64,000 nucleotides of DNA from Heliocidaris tuberculata (GCA_025618425.1 CM046842.1:33927885-33991884), one strand, 5' to 3'; positions 10,390-22,033 are shown, counted from the stretch's first letter. Program-made: numbers and translations. The notes: generated from the letters alone by a model not told the origin.

Positions 10390-13300
10390 TTATTGTATAT
10401 TACTATAAGATTTGAGCAAAAATAATTTTAGTTTTTTCTTAAAAGAATTTAGGGATGGACTACTTTTAATATCTTCACTTAAAAAATTCCAAAATCTAGG
10501 ACCATCATATATAAATGTCTTCTTCGCTAATAAAGTTCTAAAGAGTGATAGGTGAAACTCGTTAGACCGTCTAGTTGGGTAATCATGAAATGACCGATTT
10601 TGGGGGAACATGGCGTCAAATATGTGTGGAAGTGTCTTTCTACTGTAGTTATACATAAATTGTCCCAAATGAAATAGATACAGGTCATTTATTTTTAATA
10701 GTCTGCTATCAACAAATAACGGGTCTGTGTGTGAGAGAATAGCAGAATTGCAGATGATACGGAGGGACTTCTTTTGTAATGAAAGTAGTCTATCTAATAG
10801 AGTTTGCTGGGTATTGCCCCAAGCAAGTATCCCATAATTCAGATAAGGTAAAATTAAAGATGAATAAAGCATTAATAGGGATGGTGTCGGAAAATGAAAT
10901 TTAAGTTTGTTTATTATGCCAATATTCCGTGAAATAATCTTACATGTATTATCTATATGGTACTTCCACGAAAGTTTATTGTCAACAGTTATGCCTAAAA
11001 ATTTGATAAATGAAACAACTTCTAAAGGTGTATCGTCAAACACAATATCCATGGGCAATGTGTCTATAGAATTACTAAATAACATATATTTGGTTTTTTG
11101 GAGGTTGAGGGATAGTTTATTGGCTCTTATCCATTGGGTGACTTTTTCAAGCTCAGAGTTTACAACATTGACCAAAGTATTTGGATTCTTATGGGAATAA
11201 AATAGATTAGAATCGTCTGCAAACAGTATAAACGAAAGGACATCGGATGATTTACAAAAGTCATTTATATAAATAATAAACAATAAGGGGCCCAACAAAC
11301 TGCCCTGGGGGACTCCACAATTTATGTTTTGCATATTGGATGTATGATCATTCAAAAATACGTATTGTCGTCTATTGGATAAGTAGCTCCTGAACCACTC
11401 CAAGGCCTTCCCACGCACCCCATAATGAGAAAGTTTAAATAATAAAATGTCGTGATTGATGGTGTCGAAGGCCTTGGAGAAGTCCAGGAAGATACCAACC
11501 AGATGAGAACATTTGTCTAAAGCATGCGCCACTTTGTCAACAAAATTTAAAAGGGCATGTTCTGTATTATGTTTTTCTCTAAATCCAAATTGAAAGTTGG
11601 AAAAAATTTGATGAGTTTTAAAAAAGTTAACAGTTCTACAATAAACAGCTTTTTCTAGAATTTTCGACAAGGAGGATAATAAAGAAATAGGCCGGTAATT
11701 ACTAACATTCAACTTATCACCTTTTTTATACAGGGGTATGACCTTTGCAATTTTCATGTTATCTGGGACTTGTCCATCAAGTAACGAAATATTAAGAACA
11801 TGTACTAAGGGATTAACAATTGAAGATATTACACCTTTTAAAATGAAATTATTAATATCATCGTAGCCGGGACTCTTTTTGTTGTTTAAACTAGATACAA
11901 TATCAATGATATCTTCTTTGACTATAGGAGTGAAGAAAATAGAATTGGGATTAGGTGTGCCCAGGTATTCAGAAAAATGTTTGTCTGAAGGAGGAATACC
12001 TTCAGCTAAGTTTACTCCTATAGAAGAAAAATAGTTGTTGAAAGTATTGGCTACATTTTCAGGGTCTTCGACAATATCATCATTATACCTAATTTTAGTT
12101 ATATCTGATTTGTTATTGGATAAGTTCATTGCTTGTTTTAAAATCTTCCAAGTATTTTGAATATCGTTCTTATATAAAGTTAACTGGTTCGTAAAGTATC
12201 TTTTCTTTGCTAATCGTATTGTTTTAGTTAAAATATTTTTATATCTGGTGTGTCTAGCCTTCGCTTGTTCAGTACCTTTCATTTTAAATTTATAGTATAA
12301 GTTGTTTTTTCTGTTAATAGAACGTAAAAGTGATTTAGAAATCCATGGAAGTCTCGGTGATTTTTTGTAGGTAGTCCGTTTGTCTTTAACTTTAGGAATG
12401 TGAATATCTAATTGATTATGAAATATGTTAAGGAAATTATTAAAAGATAAGTTTACGTCATTAGTAATGTAAACACACGACCAGTCAGCAGAGTCTAAAG
12501 AAGCGCCAAGACTGGCAATGTTTTCATTGGTAGGTCTTCGTCTTGATGGTCTGTGATGATTGTTTGATGAGTGCTTAAGGGTAGAATGTGACATGATTGG
12601 ATAATGGTCCGTTATATCGGATAGAATTACAGAAGAGTCCGGGGTAGGAAGAGTATTGCAAAAGATATTATCAATAAGGGTGGCGGAATGATTTGCCATG
12701 CGAGTAGGTTTCGAAATCAAAGGCAAGAATGAGGCAGTCAAAAATATTTCAAGAAATTCATGAGATATATTGTTGTTATTATGTTTCAATATATCAATAT
12801 TGAAATCTCCCATTATGAAAACGTCTTTGTTTACAAAAAGTGGAATTTTTAGTAAATCTGTAAGGTACACTAGGAAATCATTTGAGATAGAACTTGGAGG
12901 TCTATACATAATGCCTATGATTATATTTTTAGTATCCGGAACATTGATTTCGATAAAAAGAGACTCTACTATTTCGTTCATTGTATTAATTTCATTAATA
13001 ATTGTATAGTCATACTTGTGTGACACGAAAAATGAAACACCTCCGCCGGGTCTGTTTTTTCTATTATTGACAAGAAGATCATAACCATCTAATGCAAATG
13101 GTAGGTTAGATTCGCTGGATAACCAAGTTTCTGTAAGTCCTATTATGGAAAACGACTGTTTGGATGGATTATCTAACAACAATTGAAATTCTTCGAAGTG
13201 TTTATTTAAGCTTCTAATGTTTAAGTGTAATAGAGAAAATGTGTCATTTCCAAATTGTTTGGTGAGGTTTTTAAATTGAGACTCTGTTACATAGTCAGAT

Positions 13301-13500
13301 GAAGGGCTCTGAATTTGGTCATGATCAGGGTGAAAGTTGAAAATTTCTGTTGATGAATTTATATTGTTAGCTACAAAATGGTTATAAGCTACATCTGTTG
13401 AAGAATAATCATTCAAGTGATTTGTTGACGAAGGGTTTAATAAATCAAAAAGGTCATCATCATTTAAAGAGTGGAATGGCACATCTGCTAAGTTGGCCAT
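10390..13500 (-). CDS. LINE ORF2: endonuclease-reverse transcriptase
   Basis: A 1,036-residue ORF without stops, from an ATG at 13,500. The N-terminal part is an apurinic-type endonuclease (about residues 85-305): TETW with the catalytic Glu near 123, GDFN near 231, and a C-terminal SDITDHYPIM with the catalytic His near 299. The reverse transcriptase follows at about 560-830: NYRPISLL (601), LDFSKAFDTINHDIL (about 672), GVPQGSLLGPLLFIIYINDF (729) and the catalytic FADD at 760-763. The C-terminal 200 residues are the usual LINE thumb/tail. The protein nicks target DNA and reverse-transcribes the element RNA in place. The clade call (CR1/Jockey superfamily) rests on the domain order and motif style. 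The intact frame suggests a recent insertion. It lies antisense to the host NLR gene, in an intron. Confidence 0.92.
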   Translation of the reverse strand: MANLADVPFHSLNDDDLFDLLNPSSTNHLNDYSSTDVAYNHFVANNINSSTEIFNFHPDHDQIQSPSSDYVTESQFKNLTKQFGNDTFSLLHLNIRSLNKHFEEFQLLLDNPSKQSFSIIGLTETWLSSESNLPFALDGYDLLVNNRKNRPGGGVSFFVSHKYDYTIINEINTMNEIVESLFIEINVPDTKNIIIGIMYRPPSSISNDFLVYLTDLLKIPLFVNKDVFIMGDFNIDILKHNNNNISHEFLEIFLTASFLPLISKPTRMANHSATLIDNIFCNTLPTPDSSVILSDITDHYPIMSHSTLKHSSNNHHRPSRRRPTNENIASLGASLDSADWSCVYITNDVNLSFNNFLNIFHNQLDIHIPKVKDKRTTYKKSPRLPWISKSLLRSINRKNNLYYKFKMKGTEQAKARHTRYKNILTKTIRLAKKRYFTNQLTLYKNDIQNTWKILKQAMNLSNNKSDITKIRYNDDIVEDPENVANTFNNYFSSIGVNLAEGIPPSDKHFSEYLGTPNPNSIFFTPIVKEDIIDIVSSLNNKKSPGYDDINNFILKGVISSIVNPLVHVLNISLLDGQVPDNMKIAKVIPLYKKGDKLNVSNYRPISLLSSLSKILEKAVYCRTVNFFKTHQIFSNFQFGFREKHNTEHALLNFVDKVAHALDKCSHLVGIFLDFSKAFDTINHDILLFKLSHYGVRGKALEWFRSYLSNRRQYVFLNDHTSNMQNINCGVPQGSLLGPLLFIIYINDFCKSSDVLSFILFADDSNLFYSHKNPNTLVNVVNSELEKVTQWIRANKLSLNLQKTKYMLFSNSIDTLPMDIVFDDTPLEVVSFIKFLGITVDNKLSWKYHIDNTCKIISRNIGIINKLKFHFPTPSLLMLYSSLILPYLNYGILAWGNTQQTLLDRLLSLQKKSLRIICNSAILSHTDPLFVDSRLLKINDLYLFHLGQFMYNYSRKTLPHIFDAMFPQNRSFHDYPTRRSNEFHLSLFRTLLAKKTFIYDGPRFWNFLSEDIKSSPSLNSFKKKLKLFLLKSYSNIQ

Positions 13501-14700
13501 AGAAGAACAGTAAAAATCTCAAAATGATATTGCATTTTCGGCTTTGGGTTTATAGCAGTAAGCAAGCAATTGGGCGATAGTACAGTCCTGCAAGGAAACA
13601 CACAAACGACAGTTTCACATGTGAACAAGTACACATACAAAAACACGTGAATACAGAGAACTGAACAATGACACAGTACTAAAGAGAAGGGATTACAAGA
13701 AGGACTTGACACAAAGAAAGAAAGAAAAAGTACAAGTATGGACAAGTAGAGACAGCATAACACAGAAGTCTTCGTAGGCAGAGCGAACGAACGAGTCAAT
13801 GAACAATAACAATAGTGGAACATCTCTGTTTGTTCCTGACGAGACGCCCAATACATATAGTAGTACATAATATTATAGGAAATACACTTAATATGCACTC
13901 ACTGTAAAAAAACAAAAATATATATACATATATGTGTGTGTTGAATTAAACAAGCTAATGGAAAGCATGATATTACTTGTATTTTGAAACATAAAAAATA
14001 TTATTCAGTATCGATTCAAAACACCTGGGAAATTTAAATACAGGTTGATAATATACTAGTGTCATATTTTTCTTTAAAGCATGCAATGAATCAGAACAAT
14101 GTGGGAACAAATATTGACAAAAGAAAAAAAAAGAAGAGAATTTATAGAGAGAGAGAAAAAAACAAAAAAAAACAAACAAAACGAAACAAAAAACAAAATT
14201 AGTCAATTAACGATGCACGTAAAGTTTGAATATGAAATAGTAGAATTATGCACCTAAGAACTAAAATAAAGGTAGATCATATAGATAAAGAGGCGAATGG
14301 GAAATAATGGAACGGGTAAAAAAGAAAGTCATGCAAATGTTACACCGAACCTAAGCAAAGGTACATGCAAGGACTGATAAACAATGATACTAGAATATAT
14401 AAACAGTTATAAAAAAAAACCCAAGAACGCAGAGCCCCGCAGACTCGGCCTCTCCGGGCAGTGAACATGCAGGCATTGCGCAATTGAGAAGCGACAAAGA
14501 ATCGAGAATGCAGTTTAGCCAGTAAAGGGCGGAAGAGGAGGGGGGGGGGGGGGAGAGAACAACAACAAAAAAAAAAAAAAAAAAAAAAAAAACGCCACTC
14601 CTCGACGTTACGACCCATCAAGACCGAGCCAGCCGTCCCCTTCGCACAAAAAAAGTGACTCATTTACTGTACATACGATAATAATGGTTTTTACTTATTG
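13501..14700. other. Region upstream of LINE ORF2, no gene recognised
   Basis: Possible LINE 5' UTR or flank. A-rich, with a poly-G tract (14,540-14,552), an A-run (14,569-14,592) and a short GC-rich patch (14,425-14,530). Open frames here have low-complexity translations and no domain match. Confidence 0.4.
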
Positions 14701-14714
14701 AGAATTTCAAATAC

Positions 14715-15050
14715 AAAAGGGTGAAAGCATGCAAGCAAGACAATTACACATTGAGAACCTCTTGGGGATTCAAAATAAAAGGGTGAATGCATGCAAGACA
14801 ATTTAACATAAAGTACGTTCGGCTTAATTGAGAATCTAAATATGAAAGGGTGAAAGCATGCAAGACAATTTCACTTTGAGAACTAAATGGTGAGAGCATG
14901 CAAGAAAATTTAATATTAAATAGTCTAACCTGACAATTTACAAATGAAAAGGTGGAGGCATGCAAGAAACTTTAACAATGAGTATAGTCTCAGTTGAGAA
15001 TTTACATATGAAATGATGAAGGCATGCAACAGATTTCACATTAAGTACGT
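14715..15050. repeat. Minisatellite, about 60-80 bp unit, about six copies
   Basis: Degenerate copies of a unit whose core is GGGTGAAAGCATGCAAG followed by ACAATTT and a TTGAGAA/AATTGAGAA spacer. The AGCATGCAA or GGCATGCAA core recurs near 14,726, 14,787, 14,856, 14,897, 14,957 and 15,022. Confidence 0.75.
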
Positions 15051-15484
15051 CTTACCTCACATCTATTGACTATTTCTCTTTTGCACCAGATGTCTTCTTT
15101 AGTGGGTACCCCTTGTTGGAAAATTGCTGAAGATTATCATTAATAAAAAGGACATTGAAGAATGCATTACCCAAGAAAGCCCCGAGATTGAAACGGATCA
15201 TTGCTCGCTGTACAATAACCTGTCAATTACTAGTACTTGATTGTAGAAATAGAATTCAGCTTCTGAGTGAGACACAACCATTTAAAACAAGACAAGACCT
15301 GAAGCATTATAAATCGTGATTGACAGGTGTTTCAAGTACATTGAAATTGCTAAAAAGGTAAACAATTAGATAAGGAATTTATAGATCAAATCTTTGTACT
15401 GTTAAAAGTACATCAGCGAAAGGCGAATGAGTCCACATTGTGAATGCTTGAATAATAGGAATTTGCAAAAGAGAACAAAACAAA

Positions 15485-15499
15485 TATATGTATATATAT

Positions 15500-15550
<51 letters not shown>

Positions 15551-15556
15551 CATATG
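15485..15556. repeat. (TA)n microsatellite
   Basis: Long TA tract with short interruptions. Confidence 0.9.
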
Positions 15557-16329
15557 CAAACATAATTGTAATATGATTATGGACCCTAGTTAGGAATGAA
15601 CTACCTTAAATTTGCTAAACTTAAACAAATTTTTATATAATAAAGAAGAAACTGACTGAAGAATTAAGAATAAGGAATGTATTGTACTTCAGTGCACGTA
15701 TATAAATCGAATCAGGAGTGAAGCGTATCACTCTGAAGCTAAGAAAAGCACTATGGCAACCGTAGATTATGATTTTTTGTTTTTGGAAAACGGTTGCAAT
15801 AAATATCAAATTCTCATTCATTCTCATCGCATGAGTCATGGCATAGACAAAAAAGGTATAATTACACCGGGGGTTCAATTTGAGAGACATCTCTATTACT
15901 CATGTACATGTTTCGCTTTATAGATGCACATTCTACGAAGTATACAGATATGAATTGGATATTTACTGTAGTTTATTCGTACGAGTGTTACTAGTGAAGA
16001 AAAATAAAAACAAAAACAAAAAACCTAAAATTATCAGCATACACTTCCAATTGATCCTCCTAAAATCGAAGCCCACAACGTAGACTTGGAATGTTCTGAG
16101 AAAAGGGGTTATTAAGAGTAAAAATGGATAATTGGTGTTCATTTCACTCTCAGAAATGTTGGTAAGAAATCATTGGGTTGGTCAAAACATGAACCCATCA
16201 ACCGCTGGCTAAGATAAAATTGTATGTAAAACATATGGGGATTTTCGTCAAACCAACAGTTGGCAGGTCCATACCTCAACAAACCCCGAAACCTTTCTGA
16301 AAGTGTATACTACTAATAAAATGATATAA

Positions 16330-16933
16330 AGTTCATATGAAAAAAACAAAATTTCCTCATTAATTTGTTGCAACATTTAGACATCGAAAAGTTTCCTTTT
16401 TTTTTTTTTTTTTTTACTAGATTGCTTTCAGCATAGTAATTCCTCATTCATTTCGCAACATTTAAACATCAAAAAGTTAACTTTTTTTTTTTACAAGTTG
16501 CTTTCAGAATAGTATAAAATTTCCGCATTATTTAAGCAATGTTCAGACTAAAGAAGGTTGTATGTTCAATGTTGAACAATTTTACACGTTGGTTTCGCAT
16601 AGTACATTAAATTTAGTCTGTAAAATTGCGTGTGAATGTAAACTTGCCTCATGTACTGTAGATATTAAATTTACGAGACATATGAGGGTGAAATATCTGA
16701 ACTGATAAATACCAGAACAAGAGAATGGTTCTTAAGCAACCCAATCTGAACAATGGATTATATGATATTAAATTTTACTATTGATAAAGTGAGATCAAAT
16801 TCATATGACAAAATTTATTTTCCTCAATCATTTTTGCAAAGATTAGACATCGAAAAGTTTACTTATTTATTTACAAGTTGGTTTCAGCATAGTACAACAT
16901 TTCCACATTCATTTTTGCAATGTTCAGACCAAA

Positions 16934-16965
<32 letters not shown>

Positions 16966-17079
16966 GGACTGGTGTAGGTTGAGGTTCAACGTTGAACATT
17001 ATTTATGGTTTGCTTTCGCATAGTATAGTGAATTTAGACAATAAAATTGCGTGTGAATATAAACTTGCCTCGTGAACTG
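16330..17079. repeat. Degenerate tandem and segmental repeats
   Basis: Repeated ~65-75-nt units (TTCATATGA...ACATCGAAAAGTTT...TTTCAGCATAGTA) occur three times in about 16,330-16,560 and twice in about 16,795-16,935. A larger block is also duplicated: AATTGCGTGTGAAT followed by AAACTTGCCTC occurs near 16,624 and again near 17,044. No coding potential. Confidence 0.65.
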
Positions 17080-17995
17080 TTATTCTGACCAGGTAGCCCA
17101 AGCGGAGTTTTGCGATCCACCGGGGGAGTATGTACGAGTTTGAAGAACAATCTTCGATCCAATAAGCCTGATCCTCGTAGAGACCTTCTCCTCACGACGG
17201 AGCCGATACGCTTCCGCGGCAAGACGCCCTCGTTCCCTTTTCAGCTTCGGGGGAAGGTCAGTACGGATGGTGACCCGAGAGTACGCAGGATCCCGATTTC
17301 CCTGTTGCACCGGCCCAGACGAGGCGGCGGCTGCTCCCTTCTGACGCGGTTGGGATTCGAAGGCGCGAAGTAGGCGATCACGATCAAACATTGACGAGAA
17401 GCGAATAATGATGGGCCTGGGTCCGGGCTCCGGTTGGCCGACAAGCTGCTTGACGTGTTGAGGTGTACGTGTTGGCAAACGATGGGCGTTTACCAGCGAA
17501 ATCTGTCGGCCTTCTTCTGGGGCGATTTGTAGGAAGTAGCATAGTATTTCCCGTACGGTAGCGGTGATATCCTCATTCTGTTTGTCCGGTATCCCATAGA
17601 CAAGCAAATTTTGTTTACGATGATGTATCTCCATAAGTGTCAGCCTTCCCTCTATCTCCTCTTCCTGTCGCTTTAGTTTCTCTTTTAAGACTGGAATTTG
17701 ATCTTTCTCTAAAGCGGTTATTCTGTCCAAGGCGAAGTTGACGTTTGTTTCCAGCTCAGACACAGATTTCTTCGTCTGTGCAAGGTCGACCTTAATCGCG
17801 GTCAGTTCACCGAGAACATTATCGAGTTTGCCGGAGAGCATGTTACTCATGTCAGTCATGCAACTCAGTACCCGCTCCGAACCCGCGTCGGCTGACAGCG
17901 GGGTCTCGCTGGCGTCACTAAGGTCGAACGTTGAAGCCGAATCGCTGGTCGTGCACTTCTCGGCAGCCTCGTTGCTTGGGGGGTTAACTGAGCTA
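17080..17995 (-). pseudogene. LINE ORF1 (coiled coil, RRM and C-terminal domain), interrupted by a MITE
   Basis: The longest uninterrupted piece starts at an internal Met (17,859) and runs 259 residues to a stop at 17,080. The open frame extends back to 17,995, where a MITE begins. Heptad-like sequence at residues 1-75 (LSGKLDNVLGELTAIKVDL...) is a coiled coil. HHRKQNLLVYGIPDKQNED with INAHRLP-like and PRPIIIRFSSMFDRDRLL segments is the RNA-binding RRM-type domain of L1-like ORF1 proteins. YSRVTIRTDLPPKLKRERG onwards is the basic C-terminal domain. Beyond the MITE (18,934-18,944) the same frame meets an in-frame ATG, so the intact gene evidently began there. The product would be an RNA-binding chaperone of LINE particles. 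No matching ORF2 follows: host-type repeat begins almost directly after the stop. Confidence 0.8.
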
Positions 17996-18931
17996 CACTC
18001 TTAAAAAAGTTGGGCAAAAAATGCCCAATTTTTAACCAACACTGGGCAACATACTGTCCACACAACTTTTGGTTAAAATTTGCCCAACTGATGTTGGGCA
18101 ATCCATTTACTATGTTGTTGGGCAAATTAAATTGCCCATCAGTTGGTGACCCATTAGATTTTACCCAACTCTACAATTGCCCAACTGTTGGTTATATTCT
18201 CAGTTGGGTAATTATTGCCCAACCAATCTTACCCAATAGGATTGCCCAACCCTCTGTTTGTTCAGCTGTTTGGTAACAAATATCATGTGGTTGGGCAAAT
18301 TCAGCTGCCCAATTTATTGTTTCCTTTTTCCTCCAACCTAGGTTTAAAAAAATGAAATCTGCTTGTTACGTCCTTCTGGGTCTTAACCTAATCAATCCTA
18401 ACCTATCCTATTTTAAGCTATCCTATCCTATATCTTAACCTAACCTATCCTATCCTAGTCCTATCCTATCCAGTTAGTGCAAACTAGTGCAAGCTCTTAT
18501 ATACCCCTTATATTTTTTTATGCATTCGGTGACAGTTAGTAAATCGGGCCACCCCAAACCATACGCTACTAAAAATTAATGAATATTCATATAAGTGTTT
18601 TCCCCAATATTGGGTAAAAATATTTACCACAAGTTGGGCAAAAGCGAATTTCTAACCAACCATCAGTTACCCAACAAAATTTACCCAACTGGCAAAGGTA
18701 ATGTGACAAAATTACACAACTACAGGGCAACAAGTACCCAAACCATAATTACCAAATACTGTTGGTAAATATATGCCCAATAAGCCCAATATGCCCAATA
18801 TGCCCAAAAAGTATTGACCAATATTGGTTACACCACTCGAGTGTCCAGTTGGTTAATAATAGCCCAGAATTGGGAATATTTTTAACCAACCAGCAGTTAC
18901 CCAACTAAATTTACCCAACATTTTAAGAGTG
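17996..18931. mobile_element. Tc1/mariner-type MITE, 936 bp
   Basis: The ends CACTCTTAAAA and TTTTAAGAGTG form terminal inverted repeats and are flanked by TA dinucleotides (17,994-17,995 and 18,932-18,933), the Tc1/mariner target duplication. The interior is built of many copies of TTGGGCA/TGCCCAA and TTACCCAAC in both orientations, with a TCCTATCC/TAACCTA-type simple block around 18,380-18,475. No transposase frame. It sits inside the N-terminal part of the LINE ORF1. Confidence 0.88.
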
Positions 18932-19589
18932 TAGTTGAAGCCATTTTGTCCAGTTTTGCAGTATTTTTTTGTTTCTTTTTGTTGTCTTGTTGTTTTCGGA
19001 GATTATAGGCCGATTTCGCTGTCGAAGGGTGATTACTCATGACTCAAGAGTGGAGTATAGTTAGCGAGTGTATTTCACATTACAGTTTTGAAATTCGCGG
19101 GCTCGCCACGGATACGTCCGTTCGCTACGAAGTCATAGGGCACTAATAACGAATAACTAAATTTAATAACTCATTTCTAAGTTAGGTGAATATTATTATT
19201 TTATTAGTATATGCATTATCAATGTTTACTTTCATGTAATGGCATCATACATTGCAATACATTGCAAATTTCTCATTATTTCAAATATTTTCCAGTAGGG
19301 TGCCCCCTTTCAGTCTCTCTTATGTACCGTACTGCGTGAGCTTTAAGTTAACACCTTTTTCACTTTTTGATATACAAGCGTAGATATCGCATTATCAATT
19401 TTCTGAAGTAGGAAAATCATTGTAATACGAGAAATGTGTTATTTTCCATTGGATTTTGGTAGCCAATCAGAAATCGGTATTTTAATGACGTCATAGGTAT
19501 TTGAAAATATTTTCATTGGATTCTACGGGTCTGAAAACCCATAGACCCATCATTTAATTTCAAATTTTAGGTAAAACCCAGTGAATATG

Positions 19590-20212
19590 AATTTTGGCGC
19601 ACTTTGGAGCCATTCTGGCCCACTGTGGAGCGGTCGCATGGTCTCACGTCCACTCGCACGACCATGCGATCGGTCGTGCGACTATTGTGATTGGCGTCAA
19701 GCCTCTCGCAATCACTCGTGCAACACTCGCATGTGAACGCACGACCACTCGCACGAGCATATACGAGCAAATGCGACTTACTCGTGCAACGGTATCTTCT
19801 AGTCGCTTTTGTTGTACGACAGCTTTTGCATTTGTGAACGCCTTTGCGGCACTTGCGTGTGTTTTCAATGCATGCGGCGCGCCTAGGCAGCAGCTCTCAT
19901 TATGTTGTCAAGCTTGTGACGTCACGCATCGCGACACTCCACGGAGGAGTGCTAAAAGCAGAAAATCTGGATCTCACAAATACCATTTTTGAAGGATGAT
20001 TACTGCGGGCCCCAAACATATCTTGACGAGGGAAGTTATACCTAATCAGTATAGCTCCCCTTTCGCAGTGATATGAATTTTGCAGCAATTCATAACACTT
20101 TTGACTCTTCGGGTGACTACTTTAATGAGATCGATGGCGATTGAAGCCTGTTGAAGCCTGTCTGGCGACCAAATGGTCGGAAACGGTCGCAATTGTGAAA
20201 GGGGCTTTAGCA
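19590..20212. mobile_element. Right end of Harbinger-like element (inverted relative to 6712-7590)
   Basis: Ends with AATTGTGAAAGGGGCT followed by TTA. This is the inverted counterpart of the AGCCCCTTTCACAATT start near 6713, preceded there by TTA. The interior shares the GTCGCA/TGCGAC/CTCGTGCAAC motif field. The inner edge (TTTTGGCGCACTTTGGAGCC, CCCACTGTGG) matches the reverse complement of about 7555-7590. Confidence 0.55.
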
Positions 20213-21179
20213 CTATTCTGTACGATGACATGTATAATGAAAATGGATATCGGTATTTTGAATATAAAACTCAGTAATAAAGCATGAACATGATAAACAA
20301 CACAAAATGAAACAATTTTTTTCATTTGTTGTAGATGTGATCATCGCATGAAAAAAGGATTTGAACTCTCATTTCAGAAGTTTTCTTATATTATACATGA
20401 TTATTTTGCATGGAGTTGTGGGAACTTGATGAATGCTTTGAAAGACTTTTTCTTTATTTTTAGAATTTTGTAAAATTATATTTTGTAATTTATCTATTTA
20501 ATCTATTTTTTTTTTTGTGGGGGGGGGGCGTGTTACACTAATGTTTAGCTAGGAATATTCCTTTATGCAACAATTTGTTCTGGAGGGTGGGTGGGTTTAG
20601 CATGTTTAGAGTGGTACCCCTCTTCACTTTTATTCAAAATCAAATACCGCTCATAGTACACCCGTATTGTGTAGTTTTAGGATTTTATTTTGGTCCCCAC
20701 TTGCCCCCACAAATTCAGTAGCTATATATGGGATGTCATCGTAATTCATTCACCGAAATTCACTGCAATACATCGCCAAAACAAGATAGGATTTAGTTAT
20801 TTTCAATCCAGAGTGAGGTTTACTATTGTTCTAATTTGGCAAATAAAACGATTAACATTCGTCTCCTTTGTAAGTTCTTTGATGTATTGACTGAAGTATT
20901 CAAGTCGAACGAATCATTATACTTCTCTTCCAGTGAGCGTTTGGAATTACATACTTTGAAACACGGGCGTAAATATGCAAGAATTTCTTTACAACTGAGG
21001 GGGGGGGGGACCATTAATGGAAAACAAAGCCCCCCCCCCCCCACCCCTCCTCTAATGAAAAAAAAGAAAGAAAGAATGCACGGATCTACGCCAGTGCTTT
21101 GAAGTGGCGTGAATACGCATTCATTATCTGTTCATAAGGGGTGATATAAAAATAAATTACCCACATCTACAATGAGATA
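20213..21179. other. Intronic sequence, no gene recognised
   Basis: Includes a poly-G tract (20,519-20,528), a poly-G/poly-C pair (21,000-21,042) and AT-rich sequence. Weak open frames near 20,690-21,100 show no LRR pattern. Confidence 0.45.
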
Positions 21180-22033
21180 ATTGTGCACTGCATCTATACG
21201 AGTCTAGTACACAGTTTATACATAATTTTCTCTTCATAGGGGAGGGGAGATTATATTGTCCATTACTTTCAGTAATTGCTATTACACTAATGATATATCT
21301 TGAATATATCATTTCCCAGCATGTGTTTTATTTTAAGATGAGTTTACAATTAGACTTAATACTGACGTTATATTTAATAGGATTAGATCAAAAGATGGAA
21401 AATCATATTGATGCGTTTATTTGTTACTCACTATAACCTGCCATTACACAATAAGGGGCAAATTTTACTCTAACCATTAGAATTTACATCAAATAACACG
21501 TTTATTGGCTAACATCCCATGAAGTATTATTTGTTTTTACAAATACTTTAACTTTGAACAATAAAACTTCTCTCAGGCATCCTTTCATATTTTTAGGGAA
21601 ATGAAAGTTCTTAGTAGAAGATAAATTGTGTAGACCATATGTATTATAGAACTTTGGGAAATTTTTTCAGTAAGCACTGAATCTACATGAGTCTACAGTT
21701 TATACATCATTTTCTCTTCTTAGGGGAGGGGAGATTATATTATCCATTAACTTCAATAACGGCTATTGCACTAGTAATATATCTGTAATATATCATTTCC
21801 TAGCATTTTTTAAATTTTAAGATGAGTTTACTCTTTGACTTAGTACTGACGTGTAACATTTAATAGTCTTAGATTAAAGTTTCTTCATTATCATCAACAT
21901 TATGATGATTATCTTTATATTCATATTATCATTATTATTGTTATCATTATCATTATCTTTACTTTTCTTATCAATACTATGATTTTCGTGATCACTTTAA
22001 TCATCAACATTTTCTTCCTCATCTCTTCATCAG

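Larger units (their letters stand above)
9816..13500 (-). mobile_element. CR1/Jockey-group LINE, 3' part with intact ORF2
   Basis: A non-LTR retrotransposon on the minus strand. It consists of ORF2 (10,390-13,500), a 3' UTR with a perfect 11-bp-arm hairpin (10,011-10,054), and a short TTTGAA-repeat tail. On the plus strand the tail is the ATTCAA run at 9816-9840, a microsatellite-type 3' end rather than poly-A. The 5' boundary is not determined: sequence upstream of the ORF2 start (13,501 to perhaps 15 kb) may be 5' UTR but holds no recognisable ORF1. Confidence 0.8.
5849..22033 (+). other. Large NLR intron packed with mobile elements
   Basis: 16 kb without a recognisable LRR exon, separating the diverged LRR exons from the homogeneous array. 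It contains an inverted repeat (6277-6380), two inverted Harbinger-like ends (6712-7590, 19,590-20,210), a LINE ORF2, minisatellites (14.7-15.05 kb, 16.3-17.1 kb), a LINE ORF1 carrying a MITE, and the degenerate left edge of the array from about 21.2 kb. The phase-0 ends of exons 5696-5848 and 22,431-22,628 are compatible, so treating this as one intron is reasonable but unproven. Confidence 0.6.

Noticed and set aside
13488..13898. 136-residue minus-strand frame upstream of the LINE ORF2, considered as ORF1
   Set aside because: Cys/Tyr/Leu-rich, no coiled coil, RRM or zinc knuckle, and it overlaps the ORF2 start.
20823..21102. Possible exon around SSERLELHTLK
   Set aside because: Acceptor-like CTTCCAG is present, but no LRR match, no matching donor, and the frame runs into poly-G.
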